Part shown: one piece after another, positions 28,201 to 37,299 of the stretch | Layout: every line of letters starts with the position of its first letter | Position numbering within the stretch: position 1 is the first letter of the stretch | Assembly (NCBI GenBank): GCA_004359425.1 | Contig: PTEU01000002.1 | Location: 1,291,074 to 1,355,073, forward strand | Length of the DNA: 64,000 nt | Source of the DNA: Ideonella sp. MAG2 | Lineage (GTDB): Bacteria; Pseudomonadota; Gammaproteobacteria; Burkholderiales; Burkholderiaceae_C | Direction: 5' to 3' | Notes under the pieces: generated by a model | The model's database searches: none | Seen by the model: the letters and a program-made list of their open reading frames with translations, nothing else | Told to the model about the DNA's origin: nothing | Program-made: the position numbers and the translations under genes

Positions 28201-28601
28201 ATGACCGTCCTCGTTATTGCTGAACACGACAACGCCAGCCTCAAGGGTGCCACCCTGAATACCGTGACGGCTGCGGCCCAATGCGGTGGTGATGTCCATG
28301 TGCTGGACTGACCCCCTTGGCCGACAAACTCGGTGCGGCCCTGGGTGCCAGCCGTGCGGCGGTGGATGCTGGCTACGCGCCCAATGACTGGCAGGTGGGC
28401 CAAACGGGCAAGATTGTTGCCCCCAGCTTGTATGTGGCCTGCGGCATCAGCGGTGCTATTCAGCACTTGGCCGGCATGAAGGACTCCAAGGTGATCGTCG
28501 CGATCAACAAGGACCCTGAAGCACCGATCTTCAGCGTGGCGGACTACGGCCTGGAGGCCGATTTGTTCACCGCTGTGCCTGAGCTGATCAGCCAACTTTG
28601 A
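28201..28601 (+). pseudogene. etfA: electron transfer flavoprotein subunit alpha with a large internal deletion
   Basis: The first 35 residues (MTVLVIAEHDNASLKGATLN, ending GGDVHVL) and the last 95 ([20 protein letters not shown] through [12 protein letters not shown] to the end) match EtfA. They join at about 28306 in different frames, so translation would stop after 36 codons. About 180 of about 310 residues are missing. The retained C-terminus still holds the FAD-binding pieces [20 protein letters not shown] and [11 protein letters not shown]. Since etfB, the acyl-CoA dehydrogenase and the operator are in place, loss of EtfA would disable the pathway. Confidence 0.9.
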
Positions 28602-28691
28602 TGCGCCTGATGGGCAGGTCCTGCGCCTGCCATCGACATGACAAGGGCGCCTCAGACAGGTGCCCTTTCTTTTTTCCATTTGGAGACTTCC

Positions 28692-30065
28692 ATGACCTAT
28701 CGAGCGCCTGTCAAGGACATGTTGTTCGTGATGAAAGAGCTGGCCAATCTGGAGGCCGTGGCTCAGCTACCGGGCTTTGAAGATGCAGGCCTAGACACGG
28801 CGCAAGCCGTTTTGGAGGAGTGCGCCAAGTTCAATGAAGACGTGGTGGCCCCGCTGAATTGGGAAGGCGACATCAACCCCTCTTTCTTCAAAGATGGCAC
28901 GGTCACGGCGACGCCGGGCTTCAAGCAAGCCTTTGCTCAATACACCCAAGGTGGGTGGCAGGGCCTGCATCATCCCAGCGACTTTGGCGGCCAAGGCTTG
29001 CCCAAGCTCATTCACTCGGCCTGCCAAGAAATGGTCAATGCCGCCAATATGAGTTTTGCGCTGTGCCCCCTGCTGACCGACGGTGCCATTGAAGCTCTGT
29101 TGACGGCTGGGTCCGAGGCGCAGAAGGAGGCCTTCATCCCGAAGATGATTGATGGCACCTGGACCGGCACCATGAACCTGACCGAGCCTCAGGCCGGTTC
29201 CGACTTGGCGGCCGTGCGCACGCGCGCCGAGCCCCAAGCAGATGGGACGTACAAGATTTTCGGCACCAAGATCTTCATCACCTGGGGTGAGCACGATATG
29301 GCCGAGAACCTGGTTCATTTGGTGCTGGCCCGCGTGGTGGGGGCACCTGAAGGCGTGAAGGGAATTTCGCTCTTTATCGTGCCTAAGTTTTTGGTCAATG
29401 CCGATGGCTCACTGGGCGCGCGCAATGATGTGCATTGCGTGAGTATTGAGCACAAGATGGGCATCAAGGCCAGCCCCACTGCTGTGCTGCAGTATGGCGA
29501 CCACGGTGGTGCCATTGGGTACCTGGTGGGTCAAGAGAACCGGGGCCTGGAGTACATGTTTGTGATGATGAATGCGGCGCGCTTTGGCGTGGGCACCACA
29601 GCCATCCAAGCCAATGACCTGATTGGGCGCAAAACGGCGCGCGATGGCGGCCAAACTGCCAAAGCCATTGCTGCGCAGATCGAGGCCACCGAACAGGCCC
29701 TCGCTGCGCGCAAGAGCGAGGCGGCACAGGCCTTTGCACGGCGTCTAGGGGCCGCGCGACAGGCTTATCTGGATGTGGTGGACTTTGTGGTGGGCAACAC
29801 CAAGGCCAGCCCGAACGCCGTGTTTGCTGGCAGCGTCAACTACCTGATGTTGGCAGGCAACCTGGTCGCAGGGTGGCAAATGGGCCGCGCGCTGCTGGCG
29901 GCTGAAGACCGTTTGGCGGCGGGTGACGATGTGTCTTTCATGCAGGCCAAAATCACGACCGCCCGTTTCTATGGTGACCATATCTTGACCCGGGTACCAG
30001 GCCTGCGCGACAGCATCGTCGACGGTGCCGCGGGTGTCACCGACATGGCTTTGGAGGCTTTCTAA
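28692..30065 (+). pseudogene. acyl-CoA dehydrogenase, internal in-frame deletion
   Basis: The FAD-containing acyl-CoA dehydrogenase oxidises an acyl-CoA at the alpha-beta bond and passes electrons to ETF. The N-terminal and middle domains are normal (SYMBOL-like landmarks GTMNLTEPQAGSDLAAVRTR and GTKIFITWGEHD) to about residue 301 (ARFGVG). Sequence then jumps in frame at about 29593 to TTAIQANDLIGRKTARDGG, near the C-terminus. About 120-140 residues are missing, including the region just before GTTAIQAND that normally carries the catalytic Glu in a YEGTT-type motif. The reading frame stays open, so automated annotation would call it intact. The family is normally about 595 residues; this is 457. 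The junction shares a short GGGCA with both expected flanks. Confidence 0.88.
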
Positions 30066-31015
30066 TGGCACTTCCTACAATTTTGGCGAACCTGCCGCTG
30101 CCCATCATCGGCTCGCCGCTATTCATCATTTCCAACCCCAAGCTGGTGATTGCCCAGTGCAAGGCTGGAGTGGTGGGCTCTATGCCCGCCCTCAATGCAC
30201 GCCCAGCTTCGCAGTTGGATGAATGGCTGGCCGAGATCACCGAAGCCTTAGCGGCTCATAACGCGGCTCATCCCGAAGCACCGGCTGCGCCTTTTGCCAT
30301 CAACCAGATCGTTCACAAGAGCAATGACCGCCTGGAGCACGACTTGGAAGTGTGCGCCAAGTACAAAGTGCCGCTCGTCATTACCTCGCTGGGCGCGCGC
30401 ACCGACGTCAATGAAGCGGTTCATGCTTGGGGCGGTGTGGTGATGCACGACATCATCAACAACGCTTTCGCGCACAAAGCCATCGAGAAGGGCGCTGACG
30501 GTTTGATTGCCGTGGCGGCAGGTGCCGGTGGGCACGCGGGCACCAAGAGCCCGTTCGCCTTGATCCAGGAGATCCGCCAGTGGTTCGATGGCCCCTTGGC
30601 GCTGTCGGGCTCCATGGCCAGTGGTGGGGCGGTGCTAGCAGCCCAAGCCATGGGTGCTGACTTTGCCTACATAGGTTCGGCCTTCATTGCGACCGACGAA
30701 GCCCGTGCCGCAGACGAGTACAAGCGCTGCGTCGTCGAGAGCAATAGCGACGACATCGTCTACAGCAATCTGTTCACCGGCGTCCATGGCAATTACCTCA
30801 AGCCCTCGATCCGAGCGGCTGGCCTGGACCCGGATGCTCTCCCCGAGAGTGACCCATCGACCATGAATTTTGGCGGGGACTCCAAGAAAGCCTGGAAGGA
30901 CATTTGGGGTTGCGGTCAAGGGATCGGTGCCATCACCAAGGTTCAGCCTGCGGCTGAGTTGATCGCGCAGCTCAAGCGCGAGTACCAAGCCGCGCGCGCC
31001 CGCCTGCTTGCCTGA
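30065..31015 (+). CDS. nitronate monooxygenase family protein
   Basis: This 316-residue FMN-dependent TIM-barrel protein matches the nitronate monooxygenase / 2-nitropropane dioxygenase family. Seen motifs include GSPLFIISNPKLVIAQCKAG near the start and AVAAGAGGHAGTKSPFALI at the phosphate/FMN site. ALSGSMASGGAVLAAQAMGA and YIGSAFIATDEA follow. The real substrate in the cell may be propionate 3-nitronate or another alkyl nitronate; related members have been annotated as enoyl-ACP reductase II. It starts with the ATG overlapping the acyl-CoA dehydrogenase stop region and probably shares its transcript. Confidence 0.85.
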   Translation: MALPTILANLPLPIIGSPLFIISNPKLVIAQCKAGVVGSMPALNARPASQLDEWLAEITEALAAHNAAHPEAPAAPFAINQIVHKSNDRLEHDLEVCAKYKVPLVITSLGARTDVNEAVHAWGGVVMHDIINNAFAHKAIEKGADGLIAVAAGAGGHAGTKSPFALIQEIRQWFDGPLALSGSMASGGAVLAAQAMGADFAYIGSAFIATDEARAADEYKRCVVESNSDDIVYSNLFTGVHGNYLKPSIRAAGLDPDALPESDPSTMNFGGDSKKAWKDIWGCGQGIGAITKVQPAAELIAQLKREYQAARARLLA

Positions 31016-31021
31016 GCGTTT

Positions 31022-31381
31022 TCAGCGCGGGGCTGGGCTGCCCACCAAGGTGGCGTCACATCCTGAGGCGGATGAAATCCAGCGCCGCGCCCAGCGGGAG
31101 GCTGCGCTGTGTGCCCAAGGAGGCAGCCAAGTCAGGTAGCGACCTGGCTGGCTCACCATGCCGCAGCGGTAGAGCAGGGTGTCGGCATCCCAGTGCAAGG
31201 CCCGGCAACGGCCCACACGGCGGCGGCTGATCAGCATGCCCAACGGGCAGGGCTCGGCTGCGCAACACACACCGCAGCCGCTGCAAGGCTGCCCGGGCGA
31301 TGGCTGCACCGGGGCATCCTTCCGTAACAGGATGATCCGATCTGGGCGTCGGGCGGCATTTTCTGGGGCGGGCTGGCGCAT
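31022..31381 (-). CDS. small cysteine-rich protein, CxxCxxCC type
   Basis: This 119-residue protein has a cysteine cluster CSGCGVCCAAEPCPLG, then RCRALHWD and YRCGMVSQPGRYLTWL. The spacing suggests zinc or Fe-S binding, as in YkgJ-like cysteine-cluster proteins, but I cannot place it in a named family with certainty. It converges on the nitronate monooxygenase gene, with stops 6 bp apart. The C-terminus is rich in Ala, Arg and Trp. Function unknown. Confidence 0.6.
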   Translation of the reverse strand: MRQPAPENAARRPDRIILLRKDAPVQPSPGQPCSGCGVCCAAEPCPLGMLISRRRVGRCRALHWDADTLLYRCGMVSQPGRYLTWLPPWAHSAASRWARRWISSASGCDATLVGSPAPR

Positions 31382-31516
31382 GTGACCCAGATTTTTTGAT
31401 ATAGCGCAGGCTTTTGTCAGGAAAGTAAAGGGCTTCTTGGTCTTTAATTCAGCACACTAGAACGAGTGGCAGCAGTGCTACAGTGCTGACTGTGACAAAC
31501 AGGTCCTTCTGTGTCC

Positions 31517-31640
31517 CCTTGCTGGGTATTGAGACAAATCAGCAAGGCGGGTCGCGATCCGCCAACCGGTAGAGCCGGGCCGCGGAAGGTTGATCAACCC
31601 ATCCACGCCCTGGAAACCGGGGTACAAGGTGAGCGAAATA
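31517..31640 (+). promoter_or_regulatory. structured 5' leader of sucA
   Basis: Three local hairpins lie between about 31517 and the sucA start. CCTTGCTG (31517-31524) pairs with CAGCAAGG (31540-31547). GGCGG (31546-31550) pairs with CCGCC (31559-31563). GGTTGATCAACC (31588-31599) is a perfect palindrome. A sucA RNA motif in sucA 5' leaders of Burkholderiales is in the literature (Rfam sucA family). Position and lineage fit, but I cannot match its consensus without a covariance-model search. Confidence 0.45.
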
Positions 31641-33557
31641 TGATGCAGCAATACAGGTCGAACTCGTACCTGTTCGGAGGCAATGCGCCCTACGTCGAAG
31701 AGATGTACGAGGCCTACCTCGACAACCCGGGCTCTGTGCCCGACAACTGGCGCGCCTACTTCGACGCGCTTCAACACGTTCCAGCGACTGACGGTAGCGA
31801 TAGCCGCGATGTGGCTCACGCGCCGGTGATTGAGTCTTTCGCTCAGCGCGCCAAGTCCAACGCCTTCGCCGTCAAAGCTAGCTCGGCTGACTTGGCTGTG
31901 GCGCGCAAGCAGGTGCATGTGCAGTCGCTGATTGCCGCCTACCGCTTTTTGGGCAATCGCTGGGCTGACCTCGACCCGCTCAAGCGCGCTGAGCGCCCCA
32001 AGATTCCTGAACTCGATCCGGCGTTTTACGACCTGAGCGAGTCCGACATGGACATCTCGTTCTCTGCCGCCAACACCTATTTTGGTGGCGAGACCATGAG
32101 CCTGCGCCAGATCGTTCAAGCCCTGCGTGAAACCTACTGCGGCTCCATCGGTGCCGAGTTCATGCACGGCTCTGACCCGACCGAAAAGCGCTGGTGGCAA
32201 GAGCGCCTGGAGAGCGTGCGCTCCAAGCCCGCCTTCACGGCAGAGAAGCGCAAGCACATTCTTGAGCGGCTGACAGCCGCTGAGGGCCTGGAGCGTTACT
32301 TGCACACCAAGTACGTGGGCCAGAAGCGCTTCTCCCTGGAAGGCGGCGAGAGCTTCATCGCCTCCATGGACGAGTTGATCCAGCGCGCGGGTGCCAATGG
32401 CGTGCAAGAAATCGTTATCGGCATGGCCCACCGTGGCCGCTTGAACGTGCTGGTCAACACCCTGGGCAAGATGCCGGCCGACCTGTTCGCCGAGTTCGAG
32501 CACAAGGGTGCCCACGACTTGCCTGCCGGCGACGTGAAGTACCACCAAGGCTTCTCCAGCGATGTCTCCACCGCGGGTGGCCCGGTTCACCTGAGCCTGG
32601 CCTTCAACCCCTCGCACCTGGAAATCGTCAACCCCGTGGTCGAAGGCAGCGTGCGCGCTCGTCAAGACCGCCGTGGCGACACGACGGGCGCCCAAGTGCT
32701 GCCCGTGCTGGTGCACGGTGACGCCGCCTTCGGCGGCCAAGGTGTGGTGCAAGAGACGCTTTGCATGGCGCAGACCCGCGGCTACCGCACTGGCGGCACC
32801 GTGCATTTGGTCATCAACAACCAGATCGGCTTCACCACCAGTGACCCGCGCGACCTGCGCTCCACGCACTACTGCTCCGATGTCGTCAAGATGATCGAAG
32901 CCCCGGTGCTGCACGTCAACGGCGACGACGCAGAAGCCGTGGTGTGGGCCACGCAGTTGGCCATGGATTACCGCCAGCAGTTCAAGAAGGATGTGGTGGT
33001 CGACATCATCTGCTTCCGCAAGCTGGGCCATAACGAGCAGGACACACCGGCGCTGACTCAGCCGCTGATGTACAAGAAGATTGCCGCTCACCCTGGTACG
33101 CGCAAGGTGTATGCCGACAAATTGGTGGCCCAGAACGCTGTGGCCGCCGATGAGCCCGACAACATGGTCAAGGCCTTCCGAGCTGCCATGGACGAAGGCC
33201 GTCACACGGTGGACCCGGTGTTGACCAGCTTCAAGAGCAAGTACCCATGATGTCGCCATCGTGCGTGCAGAGCAGCTCTATCCCTTCCCGCACAAGGCCT
33301 TCGGCGCGGAGATGAAGAAGTACCCTAACGCGACCGATATCGTGTGGTGCCAAGATGAACCGCAGAACCAAGGTGCTTGGTTCTTCATCCAACACCAGAT
33401 CCACGAGAACATGGTTGAAGGCCAAAAGCTGGGCTATGCCGGCCGTCCAGCCTCTGCCTCACCCGCTTGCGGTTATGCCCACCTGCACCAGGAACAGCAG
33501 AAAGCACTGCTGGACCAGGCGTTTGGCAAGCTCAAGGGTTTCATCCTCAACAAATAA
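31641..33557 (+). pseudogene. sucA: 2-oxoglutarate dehydrogenase E1 component with a large internal deletion
   Basis: E1 decarboxylates 2-oxoglutarate using thiamine diphosphate in the TCA cycle. The first 536 residues are normal: NSYLFGGNAPYVEEMYEAYL at the start, then GMAHRGRLNVLVNTLGK and the ThDP region near HGDAAFGGQGVVQETLCM. At about 33250 sequence jumps, with a frame change, to DVAIVRAEQLYPFPHKAFG and runs about 100 residues to the normal end (ALLDQAFGKLKGFILNK). About 315 residues are absent, including much of the C-terminal transketolase-like domain. Start ATG 31641 follows a GGTGAGC region. odhB and lpdA follow. Confidence 0.93.
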
Positions 33558-33598
33558 GGCCTTGCGCAGCGCAAGCGTCGTATCGATAGGGCCCGTTG

Positions 33599-33618
33599 CC
33601 GCACTGCGTTGAGTGCGG
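33599..33618 (+). repeat. hairpin between sucA and odhB
   Basis: CCGCACT (33599-33605) pairs with AGTGCGG (33612-33618) around a GCGTTG loop, without a T run. It may act in mRNA stability or partial termination in the sucA-odhB-lpdA transcript. Confidence 0.5.
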
Positions 33619-33673
33619 TGGCGCGGCGCGAGTCCGACGCCCAACGCTGGCATCAGAAGCGAAAGAACACATC

Positions 33674-34921
33674 ATGGCAATCATTGAAGTCAAAGTCCCG
33701 CAACTGTCTGAGTCTGTTGCTGAAGGCACCTTGCTCACCTGGAAGAAAAAGCCCGGCCAAGCAGTGGCCGTGGATGAAATCCTGATCGAGATCGAAACCG
33801 ACAAGGTGGTGCTCGAAGTCCCCGCACCTGCTGCGGGTGTGATGGCACAGATCATCAAAAACGATGGCGATAGCGTCGCCAGCGAAGAGGTGATCGCCCG
33901 GATCGACACCGAGGCGTCAGAGCAGGCCAGCCCGCTGGCAGTGCGCGCCATCGTGACAGACCCCGCACCAGCCGCAGCCGCCCCCGCCGCTGCGGCCAAC
34001 AAGGGCGACGTGGCCATGCCCGCCGCCGCCAAGTTGCTGGCCGAGAAGGGCCTGTCTGCAGGCGACGTGACGGGCACCGGCAAGGACGGCCGCGTCACCA
34101 AGGGCGATGCCCTGGCGGCCTCTGCCAAGCCAGCCGCTGCCCCCGTGGCCGCAAGCAGCGCACCGGTGGCCAAGCCCCTGCCCGCCGTGGCCGCCCCAGC
34201 CATGGCCAACAACTTGGGCGAGCGCCCTGAGCAGCGTGTGCCCATGACCCGCCTGCGTGCCCGTGTGGCGGAGCGCCTGATTCAGTCGCAATCCACCAAC
34301 GCCATCCTGACCACGTTCAACGAAGTGAACATGGCCCCGGTGATGGAGATGCGCAAGAAGTTCCAGGAGAAGTTCGAGAAGGAGCACGGCGTCAAGCTGG
34401 GTTTCATGAGCTTCTTCGTCAAGGCGGCCGTGCACGCCTTGAAGAAGTACCCGGTGCTGAACGCTTCTGTGGACGGTAACGACATCGTCTACCACGGCTA
34501 CTTCGACATCGGCATTGCCGTGGGCTCGCCCCGTGGCTTGGTGGTGCCCATCATCCGCAATGCGGACCAACTCACCTTCGCCGAGATCGAAAAGAAGATC
34601 GCCGAATTCGGCCAAAAGGCCAAGGACGGCAAGCTGGGCATTGAGGAGTTGACCGGCGGTACCTTCTCCATCTCCAACGGTGGCACCTTCGGCTCCATGC
34701 TGTCGACCCCCATCATCAACCCGCCTCAGTCGGCCATCCTGGGTGTTCACGCCACCAAGGACCGTGCCGTGGTTGAGAACGGTCAAGTGGTGGTGCGCCC
34801 CATCAATTACCTGGCCATGTCTTACGACCACCGCATCATCGACGGTCGCGAAGCCGTGCTGGGCTTGGTGGCCATGAAGGAAGCCTTGGAAGACCCCGCC
34901 CGCCTCCTCTTTGACATCTAA
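33674..34921 (+). CDS. odhB: dihydrolipoyl succinyltransferase, 2-oxoglutarate dehydrogenase E2
   Basis: E2 transfers the succinyl group from E1 to CoA on a lipoyl arm. The 415-residue protein has an N-terminal lipoyl domain with the lipoylated Lys in [13 protein letters not shown] peripheral subunit-binding domain follows ([19 protein letters not shown] then [10 protein letters not shown]), and then the catalytic domain with the HRxxDG-type motif ([14 protein letters not shown]). Start ATG 33674 gives [19 protein letters not shown]. The linker after the lipoyl domain ([19 protein letters not shown]) is less Ala/Pro-rich than usual, but the frame is open and the length is normal. Confidence 0.95.
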   Translation: MAIIEVKVPQLSESVAEGTLLTWKKKPGQAVAVDEILIEIETDKVVLEVPAPAAGVMAQIIKNDGDSVASEEVIARIDTEASEQASPLAVRAIVTDPAPAAAAPAAAANKGDVAMPAAAKLLAEKGLSAGDVTGTGKDGRVTKGDALAASAKPAAAPVAASSAPVAKPLPAVAAPAMANNLGERPEQRVPMTRLRARVAERLIQSQSTNAILTTFNEVNMAPVMEMRKKFQEKFEKEHGVKLGFMSFFVKAAVHALKKYPVLNASVDGNDIVYHGYFDIGIAVGSPRGLVVPIIRNADQLTFAEIEKKIAEFGQKAKDGKLGIEELTGGTFSISNGGTFGSMLSTPIINPPQSAILGVHATKDRAVVENGQVVVRPINYLAMSYDHRIIDGREAVLGLVAMKEALEDPARLLFDI

Positions 34922-34973
34922 AGAAGCGGCGCATCCGCCTACTGCGCGACCCGATCTCGCGCCTGCGCTCCTC

Positions 34974-34991
34974 GCCGTACGGGTGTACGGC
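34974..34991 (+). repeat. GCCGTAC palindrome in the odhB-lpdA spacer
   Basis: GCCGTAC (34974-34980) pairs with GTACGGC (34985-34991) around GGGT. The surrounding 148-bp spacer (GC-rich, with repeated CGCAAGC and CTGCG patterns) resembles REP-like intergenic elements seen in Comamonadaceae. Only one copy is visible here, so the repeat status cannot be tested in this window. Confidence 0.4.
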
Positions 34992-35068
34992 TGCGGTGCT
35001 CAACGCAAGCTCGGGCCGCTCGCTACGGCGGCTGCACCACTTCTTTCTCCTCAGGAAAGAACCCCTCC

Positions 35069-36450
35069 ATGAGTAAGCAATTTGATGTCGTCGTCATCGG
35101 CGGCGGCCCCGGCGGCTATGTCGCTGCCATCCGTGCAGCCCAACTGGGCTTCAACACGGCCTGTATCGACGAGTGGAAGAACGCGGCTGGCGGCCCAGCC
35201 CCGGGCGGCACCTGCACCAACGTGGGTTGCATCCCCTCCAAGGCGCTGCTGCAGTCGTCCGAGCACTTCGAGCATGCCAACCACCACTTTGCTGACCACG
35301 GCATCTCCACCGGCAAGGTGAGCATGGATGTGGCCAAGATGGTGGCCCGCAAAGACACCGTCGTGAAGCAAAACAACGACGGCATCCTCTACCTGTTCAA
35401 GAAGAACAAGGTCAGCTTCTTCCACGGCCGTGGCTCCTTTGTGGCCGCCAAAGATGGTCTCTACGAGATCAAGGTGGCCGGTGCGGCTGAAGAAGTCATC
35501 AGTGCCAAGCACGTGATCGTCGCCACAGGCTCCAACGCCCGTCAACTGCCGGGTGCTGCCTTTGACGAAGAGAACATCCTCTCCAACGACGGTGCCTTGC
35601 GCATCGGGGCGGTGCCCAAGAAATTGGGCGTGATTGGCTCCGGCGTGATCGGCCTGGAAATGGGCTCGGTCTGGCGCCGCTTGGGTGCTGAAGTGACGGT
35701 GTTGGAAGGCATGCCGGCGTTCCTTGCCGCTGTTGACGACGGCGTGGCCAAGGAAGCCCTGAAGCAGTTCACCAAGCAAGGGCTGAAGATCGAGCTCGGC
35801 GTGAAGATCTCCGAGGTCAAAACCGGCAAGAAGGGCAAAGACTCACAAGTTCGGGTGGCCTATGCCAATGCCAAGGGCGAAGCCCAAGAGCTGGCGGTGG
35901 ACAAGCTGATCGTCTCCATCGGCCGCGTGCCCAACACCATTGGCCTGAACGTCGAAGCCGTGGGCTTGGCACTGGACGAGCGCGGTGCCATCGTGGTGGA
36001 CGGCGACTGCAAGACCAACCTGCCCAATGTCTGGGCGGTGGGTGATGTGGTGCGTGGCCCCATGCTGGCCCACAAGGCGGAAGAAGAGGGTGTGGCCGTG
36101 GCCGAGCGTATCGCTGGTCAGCACGGGCACGTCAACTTCAACACCATTCCTTGGGTCATCTACACCAGCCCCGAGATCGCTTGGGTGGGCCGCACCGAGC
36201 AGCAGCTCAAGGCCGACGGCGTGGCCTACAAGGCGGGGCAGTTCCCCTTCTTGGCCAATGGCCGCGCACGTGCCCTTGGCGATACCACCGGCTTCGTCAA
36301 AATCTTGGCCGATGCCAAGAGCGACGAGATCCTGGGTGTGCACATCATTGGCCCCATGGCCTCGGAGCTGATCGCCGAAGCCGTGATGGCCATGGAGTTC
36401 AAGGCTTCGGCTGAAGACATTGCCCGGATCTGCCACGCGCACCCCTCGCT
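35069..36450 (+). pseudogene. lpdA: dihydrolipoyl dehydrogenase (E3), last residues missing
   Basis: E3 re-oxidises dihydrolipoamide with FAD and NAD+. The Rossmann start [21 protein letters not shown] and the redox disulfide in [15 protein letters not shown] are present. The NAD domain [20 protein letters not shown] and the C-terminal interface through [10 protein letters not shown] are also normal. The final 18 or so residues (usually SEATKEAAL and onward) are replaced by two codons from the next gene at about 36450. The catalytic His in CHAHP is retained. The same junction removed the start of zapE. Spacing to odhB is 147 bp. Confidence 0.92.
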
Positions 36451-37299
36451 ATGCCCCTGACGCGCAAAACGCGGCTGCACTTTCATGAGTTCATGCGCGA
36501 GGTGCACCGCGAGCTGCAAGACTTGAAGGGCTTGCAGAACCCGCTGGACGAGCTCGGCAAGCGCATCGCCCGGCGTTTTCGCCTGATCTGCTTTGATGAG
36601 TTTCATGTGGCGGATGTGACCGACGCGATGATTCTTCATCGCTTGCTGGAGTCGCTGTTCAACCACCGCGTCTCCATCGTCACCACCTCCAACTTCCACC
36701 CCGATGGGCTCTACCCGAATGGGTTGCACCGAGACCGCATCCTGCCCGCCATTGAGCTGCTGAAAGACAAGCTCGAAGTCATCAATGTGGACAACGGCAC
36801 CGACTACCGCCAGCGCACGCTGGAGCATGTGGAGCTGTACCACACCCCTTTGGGCGACAAGGCCGATGCGGCCATGACCCAGGCCTTTGAAGACTTGGCC
36901 GAGGCCAAGGAAGAGTCTCCGATCTTGCGCATTGAGCACCGCGAATTGCGAGCGCGCCGCCGAGCAGGCGGCGTGGTGTGGTTTGACTTTGACACCCTGT
37001 GTGGCGGCCCCCGCTCGCAGAACGACTATCTGGAGTTGGCCAGCCAGTTCCACACGCTGCTGCTGTCCAACGTGCCCATGATGCCGGTGCGCTTGGCCTC
37101 AGAGGCGCGGCGCTTCACCTGGCTGGTGGATGTGCTCTATGACCGCCGGGTTAAGCTCATCCTGTCGGCTGAGGTGCCGCCGGAGCAGCTCTATACCGAA
37201 GGCCCGATGTCGCATGAGTTTCCGCGCACGGTACGCCTGGCCTTGCGCGATCAAATTGCCATGCTGGAGGCCTCGCTAGAGCCGCCTGAGCCCGCCTGA
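36451..37299 (+). pseudogene. zapE: cell division protein ZapE (AFG1-like ATPase), N-terminus and Walker A missing
   Basis: ZapE is an ATPase that interacts with FtsZ at the division site. The 282 residues left begin at [20 protein letters not shown] and contain the Walker B motif LICFDEFHVADVTDAMIL and the sensor region IVTTSNFHPDGLYPNGL. The C-terminal part (RRFTWLVDVLYDRRVKLIL) is normal. The first 95 or so residues, including the Walker A P-loop, are absent. The ATG at 36451 is a chance codon at the junction with lpdA. The stop overlaps the start of the next helicase gene by one base (TGATG). Confidence 0.9.
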
